Below are positions 32,138 to 40,984 of a stretch of 48,372 nucleotides of DNA, piece by piece. Every line of letters starts with the position of its first letter. Position 1 is the stretch's first letter. This DNA is from Halorubrum lipolyticum DSM 21995 (GTDB lineage Archaea; Halobacteriota; Halobacteria; Halobacteriales; Haloferacaceae). The stretch spans positions 66,585 through 114,956 of the forward strand of contig NZ_AOJG01000030.1 of the NCBI RefSeq assembly GCF_000337375.1, read 5' to 3'. A program made the position numbers and the translations under genes. The notes below the pieces were generated by a model, which saw nothing but the letters and a program-made list of their open reading frames with translations, searched no databases and had not been told where the DNA came from.

Positions 32138-32842
32138 CTAAAATTCGTCCAATCCGGACTGCTCGGCGGCCGCCAACACGTCGTCGCAGGTCGCCCACGA
32201 CCGCCGGGCGCAGTCCGGCACCTCGCCGTGGTCGTCGACGTGGGCTCGGAGGAACGACCGCGTCGTCGGATCGCTCGGATAGCCGCTGCCGACCCCGTCG
32301 TACGCGGCGTACTCCGCGTCGACGGCGGCCATCCGTTCGTCGCGGGCCACCTTCGCGACGACGCTCGCGGCGCCGACGACCGGGTCGTCCTCGTCGGCGC
32401 CGTGGGCGGCCGACACGTCGACCGCGGGGAGGTCAGTGTCGGTGGTAGCGGAGCCCGTCCCGGCCACGAACTCCCCCAACCGACGGGCGAACCGCGACTC
32501 GCTGGTGTCGCCCGCGTCGGCGACGACGCGGACCGGTTCGTCGAGGTCGGCGGCGACCGCGCCGCCGAGCGCAGCCCGAGCCGCCCGAGCCTGTCCGCGC
32601 ACGGTGAGCGTGTTCATGTCCGTGTCCGGGCGGTCGATCTCGGCGGGTTCGACGAACGCGACGCCGACGGCGACGCGGTCGGTCGCCCGGATCGCTTCGT
32701 CTATCGACTCGCGGCGAGCGGGAGCGAGCCGCTTCGAGTCGTCCACGTCAGCCGGGAGGACCGACGGGTCGGCGAGCACGGCCGCGGCGACCATCGGTCC
32801 GAGCACGGGGCCTTTTCCGGCCTCGTCGACGCCGAGATACAC
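32138..32842 (-). CDS. rnhB: ribonuclease HII
   Basis: 234 residues from a GTG start. It removes RNA from RNA-DNA hybrids. The motif GVDEAGKGPVLGPMVAAAV begins four residues in, with the catalytic Asp-Glu; DDSKRLAPARRE and the acidic residues in VVADAGDTSES and GAASVVAKVARDERM complete the active site, and GSGYPSDPTTRSFL is the C-terminal signature. CTATTTAC about 30 nt upstream of GTG 32842 supports the leaderless start. Confidence 0.93.
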   Translation of the reverse strand: MYLGVDEAGKGPVLGPMVAAAVLADPSVLPADVDDSKRLAPARRESIDEAIRATDRVAVGVAFVEPAEIDRPDTDMNTLTVRGQARAARAALGGAVAADLDEPVRVVADAGDTSESRFARRLGEFVAGTGSATTDTDLPAVDVSAAHGADEDDPVVGAASVVAKVARDERMAAVDAEYAAYDGVGSGYPSDPTTRSFLRAHVDDHGEVPDCARRSWATCDDVLAAAEQSGLDEF

Positions 32843-32913
32843 GCGTCGCTCGTCGGCTCGGACGGGTAAATAGGTTCAGAAAGCGGTCTGGCGCGCGGCG
32901 AACGGGGAGCCGT

Positions 32914-33285
32914 TCAGTCGAGGAGGACCGCGTTGACCTGACCGGTCTGGCCGGGGCGAGAGGTGACGCGGGCGCGGCCCGCGGACGTCTCGATGATGGC
33001 GCCCTTGGTGACGATGTTCCGGCGGGCGTAGTTGACGTTGGAGGGGTTGTCGACGACGTTCTCGATCTCGGCCTCGCTGACCTCGTCGCCGTCGGCGACC
33101 TGCGCGACGTTCGTCGAGAGCGCGCGGACCTTCTTCTCGTTGCCGCGGGAGTCGATGTACTGGACCCGCGTCTCGCCGACGGTCGTCTCGGCGGGCTCGC
33201 GACCGAGCTGGTGGCGCTTCTTGTTCGAGGCGTGCTTGAGTCGGCCGCCCGTCCGCTTGCGCGTGGAGCGTCCCTGGTCTTTCAT
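32914..33285 (-). CDS. rps8e: 30S ribosomal protein S8e
   Basis: 123 residues, full archaeal length. It opens MKDQGRSTRKRTGGRLKHASNKKRHQLGREPAETTVGETRV, the basic rRNA-binding head, and continues RGNEKKVRALSTNVAQV and NPSNVNYARRNIVTKGAIIETSAGRARVTSRPGQTGQVNAVL. It is separated from rnhB by 71 nt and read in the same direction, so the two may be co-transcribed. Confidence 0.96.
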   Translation of the reverse strand: MKDQGRSTRKRTGGRLKHASNKKRHQLGREPAETTVGETRVQYIDSRGNEKKVRALSTNVAQVADGDEVSEAEIENVVDNPSNVNYARRNIVTKGAIIETSAGRARVTSRPGQTGQVNAVLLD

Positions 33286-33399
33286 ACAGGGACGAACACC
33301 CAGCGAATACTTGAAGCGTTCGACTCGTGCCGGCGGCGAGGCGGCCGAGACCGGCGACGAGGCGGGCCCGACGCCGGCGACGCGCCGCGATCCGACCGG

Positions 33400-35034
33400 T
33401 CAGGTGAACCGCCCTTCGAACTCCCGGATCCCCTCGTCGGTGCCGACCACGACGAGCTCGTCGTCCGTACCGATCCGGGTGTCGGGACCGATCTGCGTCA
33501 CGGTCTCGTCGTCCCGCTCGATCGCGATGACGGTACAGCCGGTCGCCTCGCGGACGTTCGCTTGGCCGATGGTCCGCCCGGACAGCCGCGGCACGCGACT
33601 CCTGACGACCTCGATCTGCTGGTTGAGCGAGAGCACGTCGCGGTCCTCGATGACGGTCGAGGCGGACAGCCGCCCGGTGACCGTCGCGAGCGAGAGGACG
33701 TAGTCGGCGCCGGCCCGGTGCATCTTCCGGACGCTCGTCGCCTCCTCGACGCGGGCGAGAACCTGCGTGTCCGGCGCCAGATCGCGGACCACGAGCGTCG
33801 TGAACTCCGTCGTGGTGTCGTTCGGCAGCGCGAGCACGACCGTCTGCGCCGTCTCGACGCCGGCGTCGCGCAGCGTCTCCGGTTCGGTCGCGTCGCCGAC
33901 CACGTCGACGCCCTCGGCGTCTTCCCGGTCGACGACCGTGACGGGGAGGTCGGCGTCCGCGACCGTCTCGGCGACGGTTCGCCCGACCTGTCCGTACCCG
34001 ATGACCACGGTCTCGCCGGCTCCGAACCGGCGCGTACCGGAGTTCGTCAGATCGACGAGCCGCTCCAGCTGGTCCGACCGCCCGGAGACGAGCAGGACCG
34101 TTCCGGCCGACAGCGTCGCGTCCGGCGGGGGCGCCGCCTCGAACTCGCCGTTGAACCACGCGCCGATCACGTTGACGCCGGCCCGCTCGCGGATCCCGCT
34201 GTCGGCCAGCGTCGAGCCGGCCAGCGGGCTGCCGTGCGGCATCGACACCTCCGACAGCCGCAGCGAGTCGCCGATGGCGACCGCCTCGCCGAGATCGGTC
34301 TGGAGCGCGGTCGTCACCTTCGCGGCGAGGCTCTCGCCGAGCAGCGACCGCGGCGAGAGCACCTCGTCCGCGCCGGCGAGGCGGTGGTACCGCTCGCGGT
34401 CCGGGTCCTCGACGACGCTGATGACGCGCAGGTCCGGCGCCAGCTCCTTCGCGGCGAGCACGATGCTCGCGTCCACCTGGTCGGAGACGTCGGTCACGAG
34501 CGCTCGCGCGGCGGTCAGGTTCGCGGCCGCCAACCCCTCCGTGGACTCCGGATCCGCGCAGACGACGCTTCGCCCCGCCTCGTGGAGCCGCACCGCGCGG
34601 TCGGCGTTCGGCTCGACGATCGTGTACGGGATATCGCGCGAGTCGAGCTCCTCGATGAGCGCCGCCGACCGCGACGTGTCCGAGCAGACGACGACGTGTC
34701 CGGTCCGGTCCCCGTCCACCGACGTGGGGGCGGTCGTCGAGAACGCCTCCTCCAAGAGCGGCGTCACCACGACGGGTAACGCGCCGATCAGGAGCACCAT
34801 GCCGACGAGGTCCATCACGGCGATGAACGCGTTCAGCCGCTGGCTCTCCCACGGCGAGTCCCCGCCGAACCCGGTGGTCGTGAACATCTCGATCGAGAAG
34901 CGCATCGCCTCGATCATCGTGACCGCGTCGCCCTCGTACGCCCGCATCCCGTAGCGGTAGACGACCGCGGTGAAGATCAAGACGAAAAGAACGAAGGCGA
35001 AGTATCCGCCGGCGCGGCGCTTCCACGTGTCCAT
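33400..35034 (-). CDS. potassium channel/TrkA-type protein with two RCK domains
   Basis: 544 residues. Two membrane helices (about 11-30 and 66-92) flank the pore loop TTTGFGGD (52-59), a K+ selectivity filter variant. Two RCK repeats follow. The first Rossmann strand (HVVVCSDTSRSAALIEEL) has lost the GxGxxG motif; the second (TVVIGYGQVGRTVAETV) keeps it. Each is followed by a TrkA_C domain (AIGDSLRLSEVSMPHGSPLAG... and VRSRVPRLSGRTIGQANVREATGCTVIAI). It should gate K+ flux by ligand binding to the second RCK, which matters in a salt-in organism. Confidence 0.87.
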   Translation of the reverse strand: MDTWKRRAGGYFAFVLFVLIFTAVVYRYGMRAYEGDAVTMIEAMRFSIEMFTTTGFGGDSPWESQRLNAFIAVMDLVGMVLLIGALPVVVTPLLEEAFSTTAPTSVDGDRTGHVVVCSDTSRSAALIEELDSRDIPYTIVEPNADRAVRLHEAGRSVVCADPESTEGLAAANLTAARALVTDVSDQVDASIVLAAKELAPDLRVISVVEDPDRERYHRLAGADEVLSPRSLLGESLAAKVTTALQTDLGEAVAIGDSLRLSEVSMPHGSPLAGSTLADSGIRERAGVNVIGAWFNGEFEAAPPPDATLSAGTVLLVSGRSDQLERLVDLTNSGTRRFGAGETVVIGYGQVGRTVAETVADADLPVTVVDREDAEGVDVVGDATEPETLRDAGVETAQTVVLALPNDTTTEFTTLVVRDLAPDTQVLARVEEATSVRKMHRAGADYVLSLATVTGRLSASTVIEDRDVLSLNQQIEVVRSRVPRLSGRTIGQANVREATGCTVIAIERDDETVTQIGPDTRIGTDDELVVVGTDEGIREFEGRFT

Positions 35035-35134
35035 CGGGCTGCCGTACGCGACCCATCCACAAAAACGGGGCGCGTTCCGCGGCGTCCCGAGCGGAAGTTC
35101 GATGGTTTAAGTCCCGGCGGGCGAACGGTCACGT

Positions 35135-35530
35135 ATGGTGCGGGACCCGTCGCGCGAGGAGGATCCGCCGTCGGTCGACGACGTGCTGGACGCGCTGGCA
35201 GACGACGACGCACGGCGGATCGTCTCGTCGCTCTCCGAGCCGAAGACGGCCAGCGACATCTCGGAGGAGTGCGACATCCCCCTGTCGACGACCTACCGGA
35301 AGCTGGAGCTGCTCACCGAGGCGTCCCTCCTGTCGGAGTCGACGGACATCCGCCGCGACGGGCAACACACGACCCGCTACGCAGTCTCGTTCGAGACGGT
35401 CACCGTCTCGCTCGACGAGGGCGACGACGTGGAGACCGACCGCGAGTTCGAGATCGAGTTCACGCGTCCGGACCGGACCCGGGACGAACGGCTGGCCGAC
35501 CTCTGGTCGGAGCTTCGCGAGGAAACATGA
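35135..35530 (+). CDS. winged-helix regulator paired with membrane protein
   Basis: 131 residues, ArsR-like winged helix: SVDDVLDALADDDARRIVSSLSEPKTASDISEECDIPLSTTYRKLELLTEASLLSESTDIR. The C-terminal half is acidic and beta-rich. The stop overlaps the ATG of the next gene, so the two are coupled. The role is inferred to be sensing via the membrane partner. TTTAAGTC about 29 nt before the ATG serves as promoter. It is divergent from the K+ channel gene, 100 nt away. Confidence 0.82.
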   Translation: MVRDPSREEDPPSVDDVLDALADDDARRIVSSLSEPKTASDISEECDIPLSTTYRKLELLTEASLLSESTDIRRDGQHTTRYAVSFETVTVSLDEGDDVETDREFEIEFTRPDRTRDERLADLWSELREET

Positions 35531-35805
35531 CTACGCACATCAACCTGCTCATCATCGTGGCAAAGACCGCCATCCTGGTGCTCGGTGGCAGCATCACCTA
35601 CTACGCGCTCCGGGCGTACGGCCGGACCGGCGACCCCTCGCTGCGGGCGCTCGGCATCGGCTTCGGCGTCGTCACCGTCGGAGCGCTGATCGGCGGCGTC
35701 TCCCACCAGATCATCGGCTCGGACCTGGCCGTCGGGATCGCGATCGACAGCCTGCTGACCGCGGTCGGGTTCGGCGTCATCGTCTACTCGCTGACGGTGG
35801 AGTAG
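35527..35805 (+). CDS. small three-helix membrane protein, probably DUF7521
   Basis: 92 residues with three hydrophobic segments (NLLIIVAKTAILVLGGSITYYAL, ALGIGFGVVTVGALIGGVSH, AVGIAIDSLLTAVGFGVIVYSL). The family is known to sit behind winged-helix genes in haloarchaea; the name is from memory. Overlap ATGA with the HTH gene. No enzymatic motif, so a sensor or anti-regulator role is an inference. Confidence 0.72.
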   Translation: MTTHINLLIIVAKTAILVLGGSITYYALRAYGRTGDPSLRALGIGFGVVTVGALIGGVSHQIIGSDLAVGIAIDSLLTAVGFGVIVYSLTVE

Positions 35806-35898
35806 CGTCCCCCCGTCGCCGGTCTCCGATCCGCTGTCGACGTTCGACGAACCCCGTTTTCGGTAGCCTTTTGCGGCGCTCGGTCGTCGGATCGCGGT

Positions 35899-36600
35899 AT
35901 GAGCGACGCACGCGAGGAGCTCTCCCGCCGGATCGCCGGCGAGATAACGCTCAGCGACGACCCCGGAGCGACCCTCCGGAAGTGGCGGACCGACTTCGAC
36001 GTCTCCCAGACGGAGCTCGCCGACCAGCTCGACGTCTCCTCGTCGGTCGTCTCGGACTACGAGAGCGGGCGCCGCGAGAGCCCGGGGATCGGCGTGGTCC
36101 GCCGGACCGTCGACGGCCTCCTGGACATCGACGAGCGGCGCGGCGGCGGGCGGCTCCGCCAGTACGCGCGCGTGCTCTCCGCGGGGTTCGAGAGCGACAT
36201 CGTCCACGACCTCCGGGAGTACTCGACGGCGGTCCCCTTAGAGGAGTTCTACGAGGCGATGGACGCGACGGAGATCGTGCGCGGCGAGCAGGACCACGTC
36301 AACGGCCACACCGTTATCAACTCGATCGAGGCGATCACCCGCCTGTCGAGCGAGGAGTTCTACCGGCTGTACGGCCAGTCGACGAACCGCGCGCTCGTGT
36401 TCACCCGCGTCACGCGCGGCGAGTCGCCGCTGGTCGCGCTGCGGGTCGTGAGCCCGACGCCGAACGCGGTCGTGCTCCACGGGATCGAGGACGGCGACCT
36501 GTGGGACCACGCGGCCGACCTCGCCCGGGTCGACGGGTTCTCGCTGGCGATCTCGACTCGCGATCTGGACGACTGCCTGACCGACCTCCAGGCGCTCTGA
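35899..36600 (+). CDS. XRE-type helix-turn-helix regulator (COG1709-like)
   Basis: 233 residues. The XRE helix-turn-helix is at about 24-75 (ATLRKWRTDFDVSQTELADQLDVSSSVVSDYESGRRESPGIGVVRRTVDGLL). The C-terminal domain (HTVINSIEAITRLSSEEFYRLYGQSTNRALVFTRVTRGESPLVALRVVSPTPNAVVLHG) resembles the archaeal COG1709 regulators. No cognate operon is obvious; the next gene is 73 nt downstream. Confidence 0.78.
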   Translation: MSDAREELSRRIAGEITLSDDPGATLRKWRTDFDVSQTELADQLDVSSSVVSDYESGRRESPGIGVVRRTVDGLLDIDERRGGGRLRQYARVLSAGFESDIVHDLREYSTAVPLEEFYEAMDATEIVRGEQDHVNGHTVINSIEAITRLSSEEFYRLYGQSTNRALVFTRVTRGESPLVALRVVSPTPNAVVLHGIEDGDLWDHAADLARVDGFSLAISTRDLDDCLTDLQAL

Positions 36601-36673
36601 GGCGACGGCTCCGGCGCCGAGGTCATCGCCCCGGACCGCGACCCTGAAACCCCCGGCGGCCCTCGCCCCGGAC

Positions 36674-37219
36674 ATGAGCGACGACTACGCCGAGCGGCTC
36701 CGCGCGAACCGCCGCGAGAAGGACGACTTCTTCGCCGACCACCCGCAGTCGCCGATCCCGCCCGAGCACCGCGACGAGTTCGACGGGCTCGACTACTTCG
36801 AGCCGAACCCCGACTACCGCGTCGAGGCGACCGTCACCGTCCACGACGATCCAGAGCCGGTCGAGATGGAGACCACCGCGAGCAACCCGGTGCGGTACCT
36901 CCGGGTCGTCACCTTCGCGTTCGCGGTCGGCGGCGAGGAGCACACCCTCGCGGGCTACCGGCAGGAGGGCGACGACGGGGCCGTCTTCGTCCCCTTCCGC
37001 GACAAGACGACCGGCCAGCAGACGTACCGCAACGGGCGGTACATGGAGCTGGAGCCCGACGGGGAGCTCGCCGACGGCGATACGGTGACGGTCGATTTCA
37101 ACCTCGCGTACAGCCCCTTCTGCGCGTACAGCGAGACGTTCTCGTGTCCGCTCCCGCCCGAGGAGAACTGGCTGGAGATCGTCGTCCCCGCGGGCGAGAA
37201 GGCGCCCGACATCGAGTAG
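36674..37219 (+). CDS. DUF1684 family protein
   Basis: 181 residues. The family signature is clear: RREKDDFFADHPQSPIPPEHRDEFDGLDYFEPNPDYRVEA, LAGYRQEGDDGAVFVPFRDKTTGQQTYRNGRYMELEP and VDFNLAYSPFCAYSETFSCPLPPEENWLEIVVPAGEK. The pattern of a small beta-barrel of unknown function, seen in bacteria and halophiles, is complete. Function unknown. Confidence 0.85.
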   Translation: MSDDYAERLRANRREKDDFFADHPQSPIPPEHRDEFDGLDYFEPNPDYRVEATVTVHDDPEPVEMETTASNPVRYLRVVTFAFAVGGEEHTLAGYRQEGDDGAVFVPFRDKTTGQQTYRNGRYMELEPDGELADGDTVTVDFNLAYSPFCAYSETFSCPLPPEENWLEIVVPAGEKAPDIE

Positions 37220-37324
37220 TCGGGAGCCCTCGAGGAGACGAGGGTGTCGAACTATTCGCAAGAATTTGATTTCACTCGTGAGTAGCTGAATCAGCCGTCA
37301 GAATTGACCTGCATGAACAACGAA

Positions 37325-37612
37325 TCATCCTGCGCCGCCACCGCCACCACCGCCCGACCCGCCGACCATTGCCTTCGCTTTCTTTTCGGTGTCAGAAGTC
37401 TTCGAATCGTCGTCACCGCTTTGCTGCTCTTCTTTCGTACGCGCACTTCTTCGCATCGCAACTGTCATAATGCCGACTGCGAGTCCAGAGAACCCAACAG
37501 AAACCGAACTTGGAACCCCGACGAGGGCCGTCACTACGCCGGCAACGACACAGCCGACGATGCTTTTTCCGTAGATGTTCAGCCGAGGTCTTTCGAGATG
37601 GAGGCCAGACAT
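37325..37612 (-). CDS. small membrane protein in an AT-richer patch
   Basis: 95 residues. Two hydrophobic stretches (SIVGCVVAGVVTALVGV and SVSVGFSGLAVGIMTVAM) are followed by a charged tail ending in a Gly run (GGSGGGGGGGAG). The ATG at 37612 lies about 30 nt behind AAATTATTC, so it is preferred to a GTG at 37666. The whole patch 37220-37680 is lower in GC than its neighbours, suggesting insertion or lineage-specific DNA. Overlapping plus-strand frames look like shadows. Confidence 0.5.
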   Translation of the reverse strand: MSGLHLERPRLNIYGKSIVGCVVAGVVTALVGVPSSVSVGFSGLAVGIMTVAMRRSARTKEEQQSGDDDSKTSDTEKKAKAMVGGSGGGGGGGAG

Positions 37613-37787
37613 ACCGGCGAGTTCGCCAGAGATCGGTGAATAATTTCGCTGTACTGACCGGTTCACGGATCGGTCACTGAGGTGTGTGGACCGTTCGACA
37701 CCGTCCCTTCGAACAGGCGGGAACCGCTTCCGTACGCACCGGTCCCCGCGCGGAAAGCCTCAAACCCTCCCCCGCCGAAGCCCGCGT

Positions 37788-38306
37788 ATGCGCACCCGGC
37801 TCGCCGCCGCCGGCCTCGTCGCCGTCGGCGTCCTCCTGATGGCGAACCCGCTGTACCTCCCCGTCCCCGTCGGCGAGCCCTCCCCCGCCTACACCCACAC
37901 TGCACAGCCGGTCGGAGACGGCTCGCCCGTCGCGGGGGTCGACGCGCCCGACGGGGAGAGCGAGACCGCGGACGGCGTCGTCGACTACGCCGACCTCGAC
38001 CCCGCGGCCCGCGACGCGTTCGACCGCGCGCTCGACGCGGAGGGCGGGTTCGGCGTCGAGGACCCCGACGCGCGCGTCGACTCGCTGTCGTATCCGACGG
38101 ACCCCTCCCTCGGCGACGGCCTCCTCGTGGTCGAGCACGAGGGCGAGCGCTACGAGTTCTGGACGCGGACCGTCGAACGCGAGCCGGGCGCGGTCGTCGC
38201 CCAGCGGATCGCGGTCCAGCCGGTCGCGTTCCTCGCCGGGTTCTTCGCCGTGACCGCCGCGGCCGCCCTCGGAGTCCGGCAGCGGTCGAATCGGAGCCCG
38301 AAATAG
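37788..38306 (+). CDS. haloarchaeal membrane-anchored extracytoplasmic protein
   Basis: 172 residues. An N-terminal hydrophobic segment (LAAAGLVAVGVLLMANPLYL) and a C-terminal one (PVAFLAGFFAVTAAAALGV) enclose an acidic domain with YADLDPAARDAFDRALDAEGGFGVEDPDARVDSLSYPTD. The topology suggests a domain outside the cell, anchored at both ends. No catalytic motif. Confidence 0.68.
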   Translation: MRTRLAAAGLVAVGVLLMANPLYLPVPVGEPSPAYTHTAQPVGDGSPVAGVDAPDGESETADGVVDYADLDPAARDAFDRALDAEGGFGVEDPDARVDSLSYPTDPSLGDGLLVVEHEGERYEFWTRTVEREPGAVVAQRIAVQPVAFLAGFFAVTAAAALGVRQRSNRSPK

Positions 38307-38334
38307 CGCGGGCCGCGGCTCCGACCCGGTCGGG

Positions 38335-39381
38335 CTACCGGTCTCGGTCCGCCGCGCTCGGCTGTCCGACGGGTTTCGGAGCGTCACCCGTCTCGATCGC
38401 CCGCCGAGTCGACTCGTCGATCTCGACGAGGTGACACAGCGGGTTGCCGGGGTAGACGACGGGGTTCTCTAGGAGGCCGATCAGCAGACCGGTGAACGGC
38501 GCCTCGACCCCCACGGCGTCCTCCTTGAACGGGTTGGTGATGGTCGCGATCCGCTCGCCCTCGCGGACGAGGGAGCCGCTCTCGAAGTGGGTGTCGACGA
38601 TGCCGCCGGAGTCGGCGCGGAGCCACGTCTTCTCGCCCGCGCCGGCGACGATCGTCCGCCAGCCGGGCCAGCGCACCGTATCCGTGTCGAGTAGTCCGTA
38701 CTCGGCGAAGACCGACCGCACGCCCTCGAGCGCGTCGTCGATGAGCGGGCGCTGGAAGCGGTGGGCCTCGCCCATCTCGATCGTGATCGTGGGGACGCCG
38801 TCGGCGGTCGCCTCACCGCGGAGGGTGCCGCTCGGTCCGTCGCTGTCGATGATCACCTTCGAGCCGAACGCCATCGAGAGGCGGTGGACGCCGTCGTCGG
38901 TCATGTCGCCGCGGACGTGGAGCATGTTCGTCCGGCCGCGGGTGGAGGTGTGGAAGTCGAGCCCGAAGTCGCAGGGCGCGATGAAGTTCGAGTAGATCTG
39001 GTCGGCCATCCGCTTCGAGCTGGTCGACCCCGGCTCGCCGGGGAACGAGCGGTTGAGGTCTCGGTCGTACACCGGGAGGTATCGCTTCTGCGCGATGAAC
39101 CCCGGGACGTTGAGCACGGGGAGGCAGACGAGGGTGCCGCACAGCGACGAGAGGTCCCAGTCGTGGGCGACCTCGCGGACCACTTCGATGCCGTTGAGCT
39201 CGTCGCCGTGCGCGGCCGCCGTGAGGAACACCGTCGGGCCGTCGCGCTCGCCGTTGACGATCGTCACGGGGATCCGAACGGGGTCGCCGAGATACGTCTC
39301 GCTGATTCCGTAGCGGATGTTCTGCGTCTCGCCCGGCGGGACCGCGCCGCCGTTGTACGTGAACACCCGGTCGTCGCTCAT
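38335..39381 (-). CDS. succinylglutamate desuccinylase/aspartoacylase-like deacylase
   Basis: 348 residues. It is a zinc carboxypeptidase-fold deacylase: AAAHGDELNGIEVVREV provides the His and Glu ligands, GLDFHTSTRGRTNML the second His, and IEMGEAHRF the catalytic Glu. The C-terminal beta domain (GGIVDTHFESGSLVREGERIATITNPF) is lipoyl-like, typical of AstE/AspA relatives. TATATATAC about 25-30 nt upstream gives a strong leaderless start at 39381. It is divergent from the RimK fusion, 201 nt away, which suggests a joint pathway of adding and removing an acidic amino acid. Confidence 0.88.
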   Translation of the reverse strand: MSDDRVFTYNGGAVPPGETQNIRYGISETYLGDPVRIPVTIVNGERDGPTVFLTAAAHGDELNGIEVVREVAHDWDLSSLCGTLVCLPVLNVPGFIAQKRYLPVYDRDLNRSFPGEPGSTSSKRMADQIYSNFIAPCDFGLDFHTSTRGRTNMLHVRGDMTDDGVHRLSMAFGSKVIIDSDGPSGTLRGEATADGVPTITIEMGEAHRFQRPLIDDALEGVRSVFAEYGLLDTDTVRWPGWRTIVAGAGEKTWLRADSGGIVDTHFESGSLVREGERIATITNPFKEDAVGVEAPFTGLLIGLLENPVVYPGNPLCHLVEIDESTRRAIETGDAPKPVGQPSAADRDR

Positions 39382-39582
39382 GCCACGAGGGAGCACGGCA
39401 GGGGGTATATATATGGCGACCCGACTATCAGACGGGGAAATCGCCCGTCGACGACGGCGGAGAGACGTGACATCGAGGCGATACCGATCCGGCATCGAGG
39501 CCACATCGACCTAGCACCGAACCGACGTCGGCGGCGACGCTGAACCGGGCGACCTTTTACACCGGCACGCGCAGATGCGTCC

Positions 39583-40938
39583 ATGAGTTCGGACTCGGTA
39601 CGGGTGGGAGTGCTGTCGCTGCACAACAGCAAGGAGACGAAAGCGATCTGCAACGCGGTCGAAGACCTGGGCCACGAGCCGGTGTGGCTCCGCGAGGAGA
39701 ACGCCGCGATCAGCGTCGAGGACGGCGACGTCTCGGTGGAGCCGTCCGTCGACGTCATCGCGAACCGGCTGCTGCTCTCGAACACCGACCAGCCCGCGGA
39801 GCTGCTCGGGCTGGCGACCACGTTCGAGCGCATCCGGCCGATGTTGAACGAGCCGAACGCCGTGCTCGCCTCGATCCACAAGTTCGCCACGGCGGCGACG
39901 CTCGCCGACTGGAACATCCGCGTGCCCGACGCGCTGCTCGCGCTGTCGAACGACCGGCTCAACGAGGGCCGCGAGCGCTTCGGCGAGGTCGGCGTTTATA
40001 AAACCGCGATCGGTACGCACGGCGGCGGGACGTGGAAGGTCGACCTCACCGAGCGGGTGAACCCGAAGGTGGGGAACCGGCAGGCGTTCCTCCAGAAGCT
40101 CATCGACCGCGACGACGAGAAGCACCGCGACCTGCGCGTGTACATCGTCGGCGACGAGATCATCGGCTCGATGTACCGCTACGCGCCCGAGGGCGACTGG
40201 CGCACCAACGTCGCGCTCGGCGGCGCAGTCGAGGACGCCACCGACGACATGCCCGACGAGGCCGCCGAGACCGCGCTGTACGCGGCCGACGTGATGGACC
40301 TCGACTACGCCGGCGTCGACCTCGTCGAGGGGTACGACGGCTGGTACGTGCTCGAAGTGAATCCGACGGCCGGATTTAAAGGGCTGTTCGAGGCCACCGG
40401 CACGAGTCCGGCCCCGCACATCGCCAAGCTCGCGATCGAGACGGTCGGCGGCGAGGTCGACGACGACGACGTGGAGCGGATCTCGGCGACCCTCGACGAC
40501 TCGCGACCCTCGTGCGCCCCGATGCCGAAGCCGAGCCCGACCGAACAGCCCGTGATCGGCTACATCGAGGAGGTCGTCGTCACCGGCACCTCCGGCTCCA
40601 CGCAGGCGCTCGCGAAGTCGGACACTGGGGCGACCCGGACCAGCATCGACACCCAGCTCGCCGCCGAGATCGGCGCCGGGCCGATCAAGAGCATGACCCG
40701 AGTCAAGTCGGGCAGCATGAAGGGCGGGAAGGCCCGCCCCGTCGTCGACCTCGTGATCGGTATCGGCGGCAACCAGCACACCGTCACCGCGAGCGTCGAG
40801 GACCGCGGCCACATGGAGTACCCCCTCCTCCTCGGCCGCGACATCCTCACCGACTACCGGGTCGACGTCCGGAAGCGCGCCGACGTGGAGGAGGCCGAGC
40901 GCGACGAGGCCGGCGAGATCCTCGAAGAGGAGGAGTAA
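39583..40938 (+). CDS. rimK: RimK-type glutamate ligase fused to retropepsin-like (RimB/Zn_protease) domain
   Basis: 451 residues. The first 300 form an ATP-grasp ligase: KFATAATLADWNIRVPDALLALS, YKTAIGTHGGGTWKVDL, YIVGDEIIGSMYRYAPEGDWRTNVALGG and YAGVDLVEGYDGWYVLEVNPTAGFKGLFEATG carry the ATP/Mg sites. Residues about 325-430 form a retropepsin-like domain with the active Asp, D347, in KSDTGATRTSID, and LLGRDILTDY. Such RimB domains are usually separate genes beside rimK. The ligase would attach Glu to a protein or peptide C-terminus. Substrate unknown. Confidence 0.88.
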   Translation: MSSDSVRVGVLSLHNSKETKAICNAVEDLGHEPVWLREENAAISVEDGDVSVEPSVDVIANRLLLSNTDQPAELLGLATTFERIRPMLNEPNAVLASIHKFATAATLADWNIRVPDALLALSNDRLNEGRERFGEVGVYKTAIGTHGGGTWKVDLTERVNPKVGNRQAFLQKLIDRDDEKHRDLRVYIVGDEIIGSMYRYAPEGDWRTNVALGGAVEDATDDMPDEAAETALYAADVMDLDYAGVDLVEGYDGWYVLEVNPTAGFKGLFEATGTSPAPHIAKLAIETVGGEVDDDDVERISATLDDSRPSCAPMPKPSPTEQPVIGYIEEVVVTGTSGSTQALAKSDTGATRTSIDTQLAAEIGAGPIKSMTRVKSGSMKGGKARPVVDLVIGIGGNQHTVTASVEDRGHMEYPLLLGRDILTDYRVDVRKRADVEEAERDEAGEILEEEE

Positions 40939-40984
40939 GGAGCGACCGCCGGCCGTCGGCCGTTGGCCTCGGCCGTCGAGAGGC

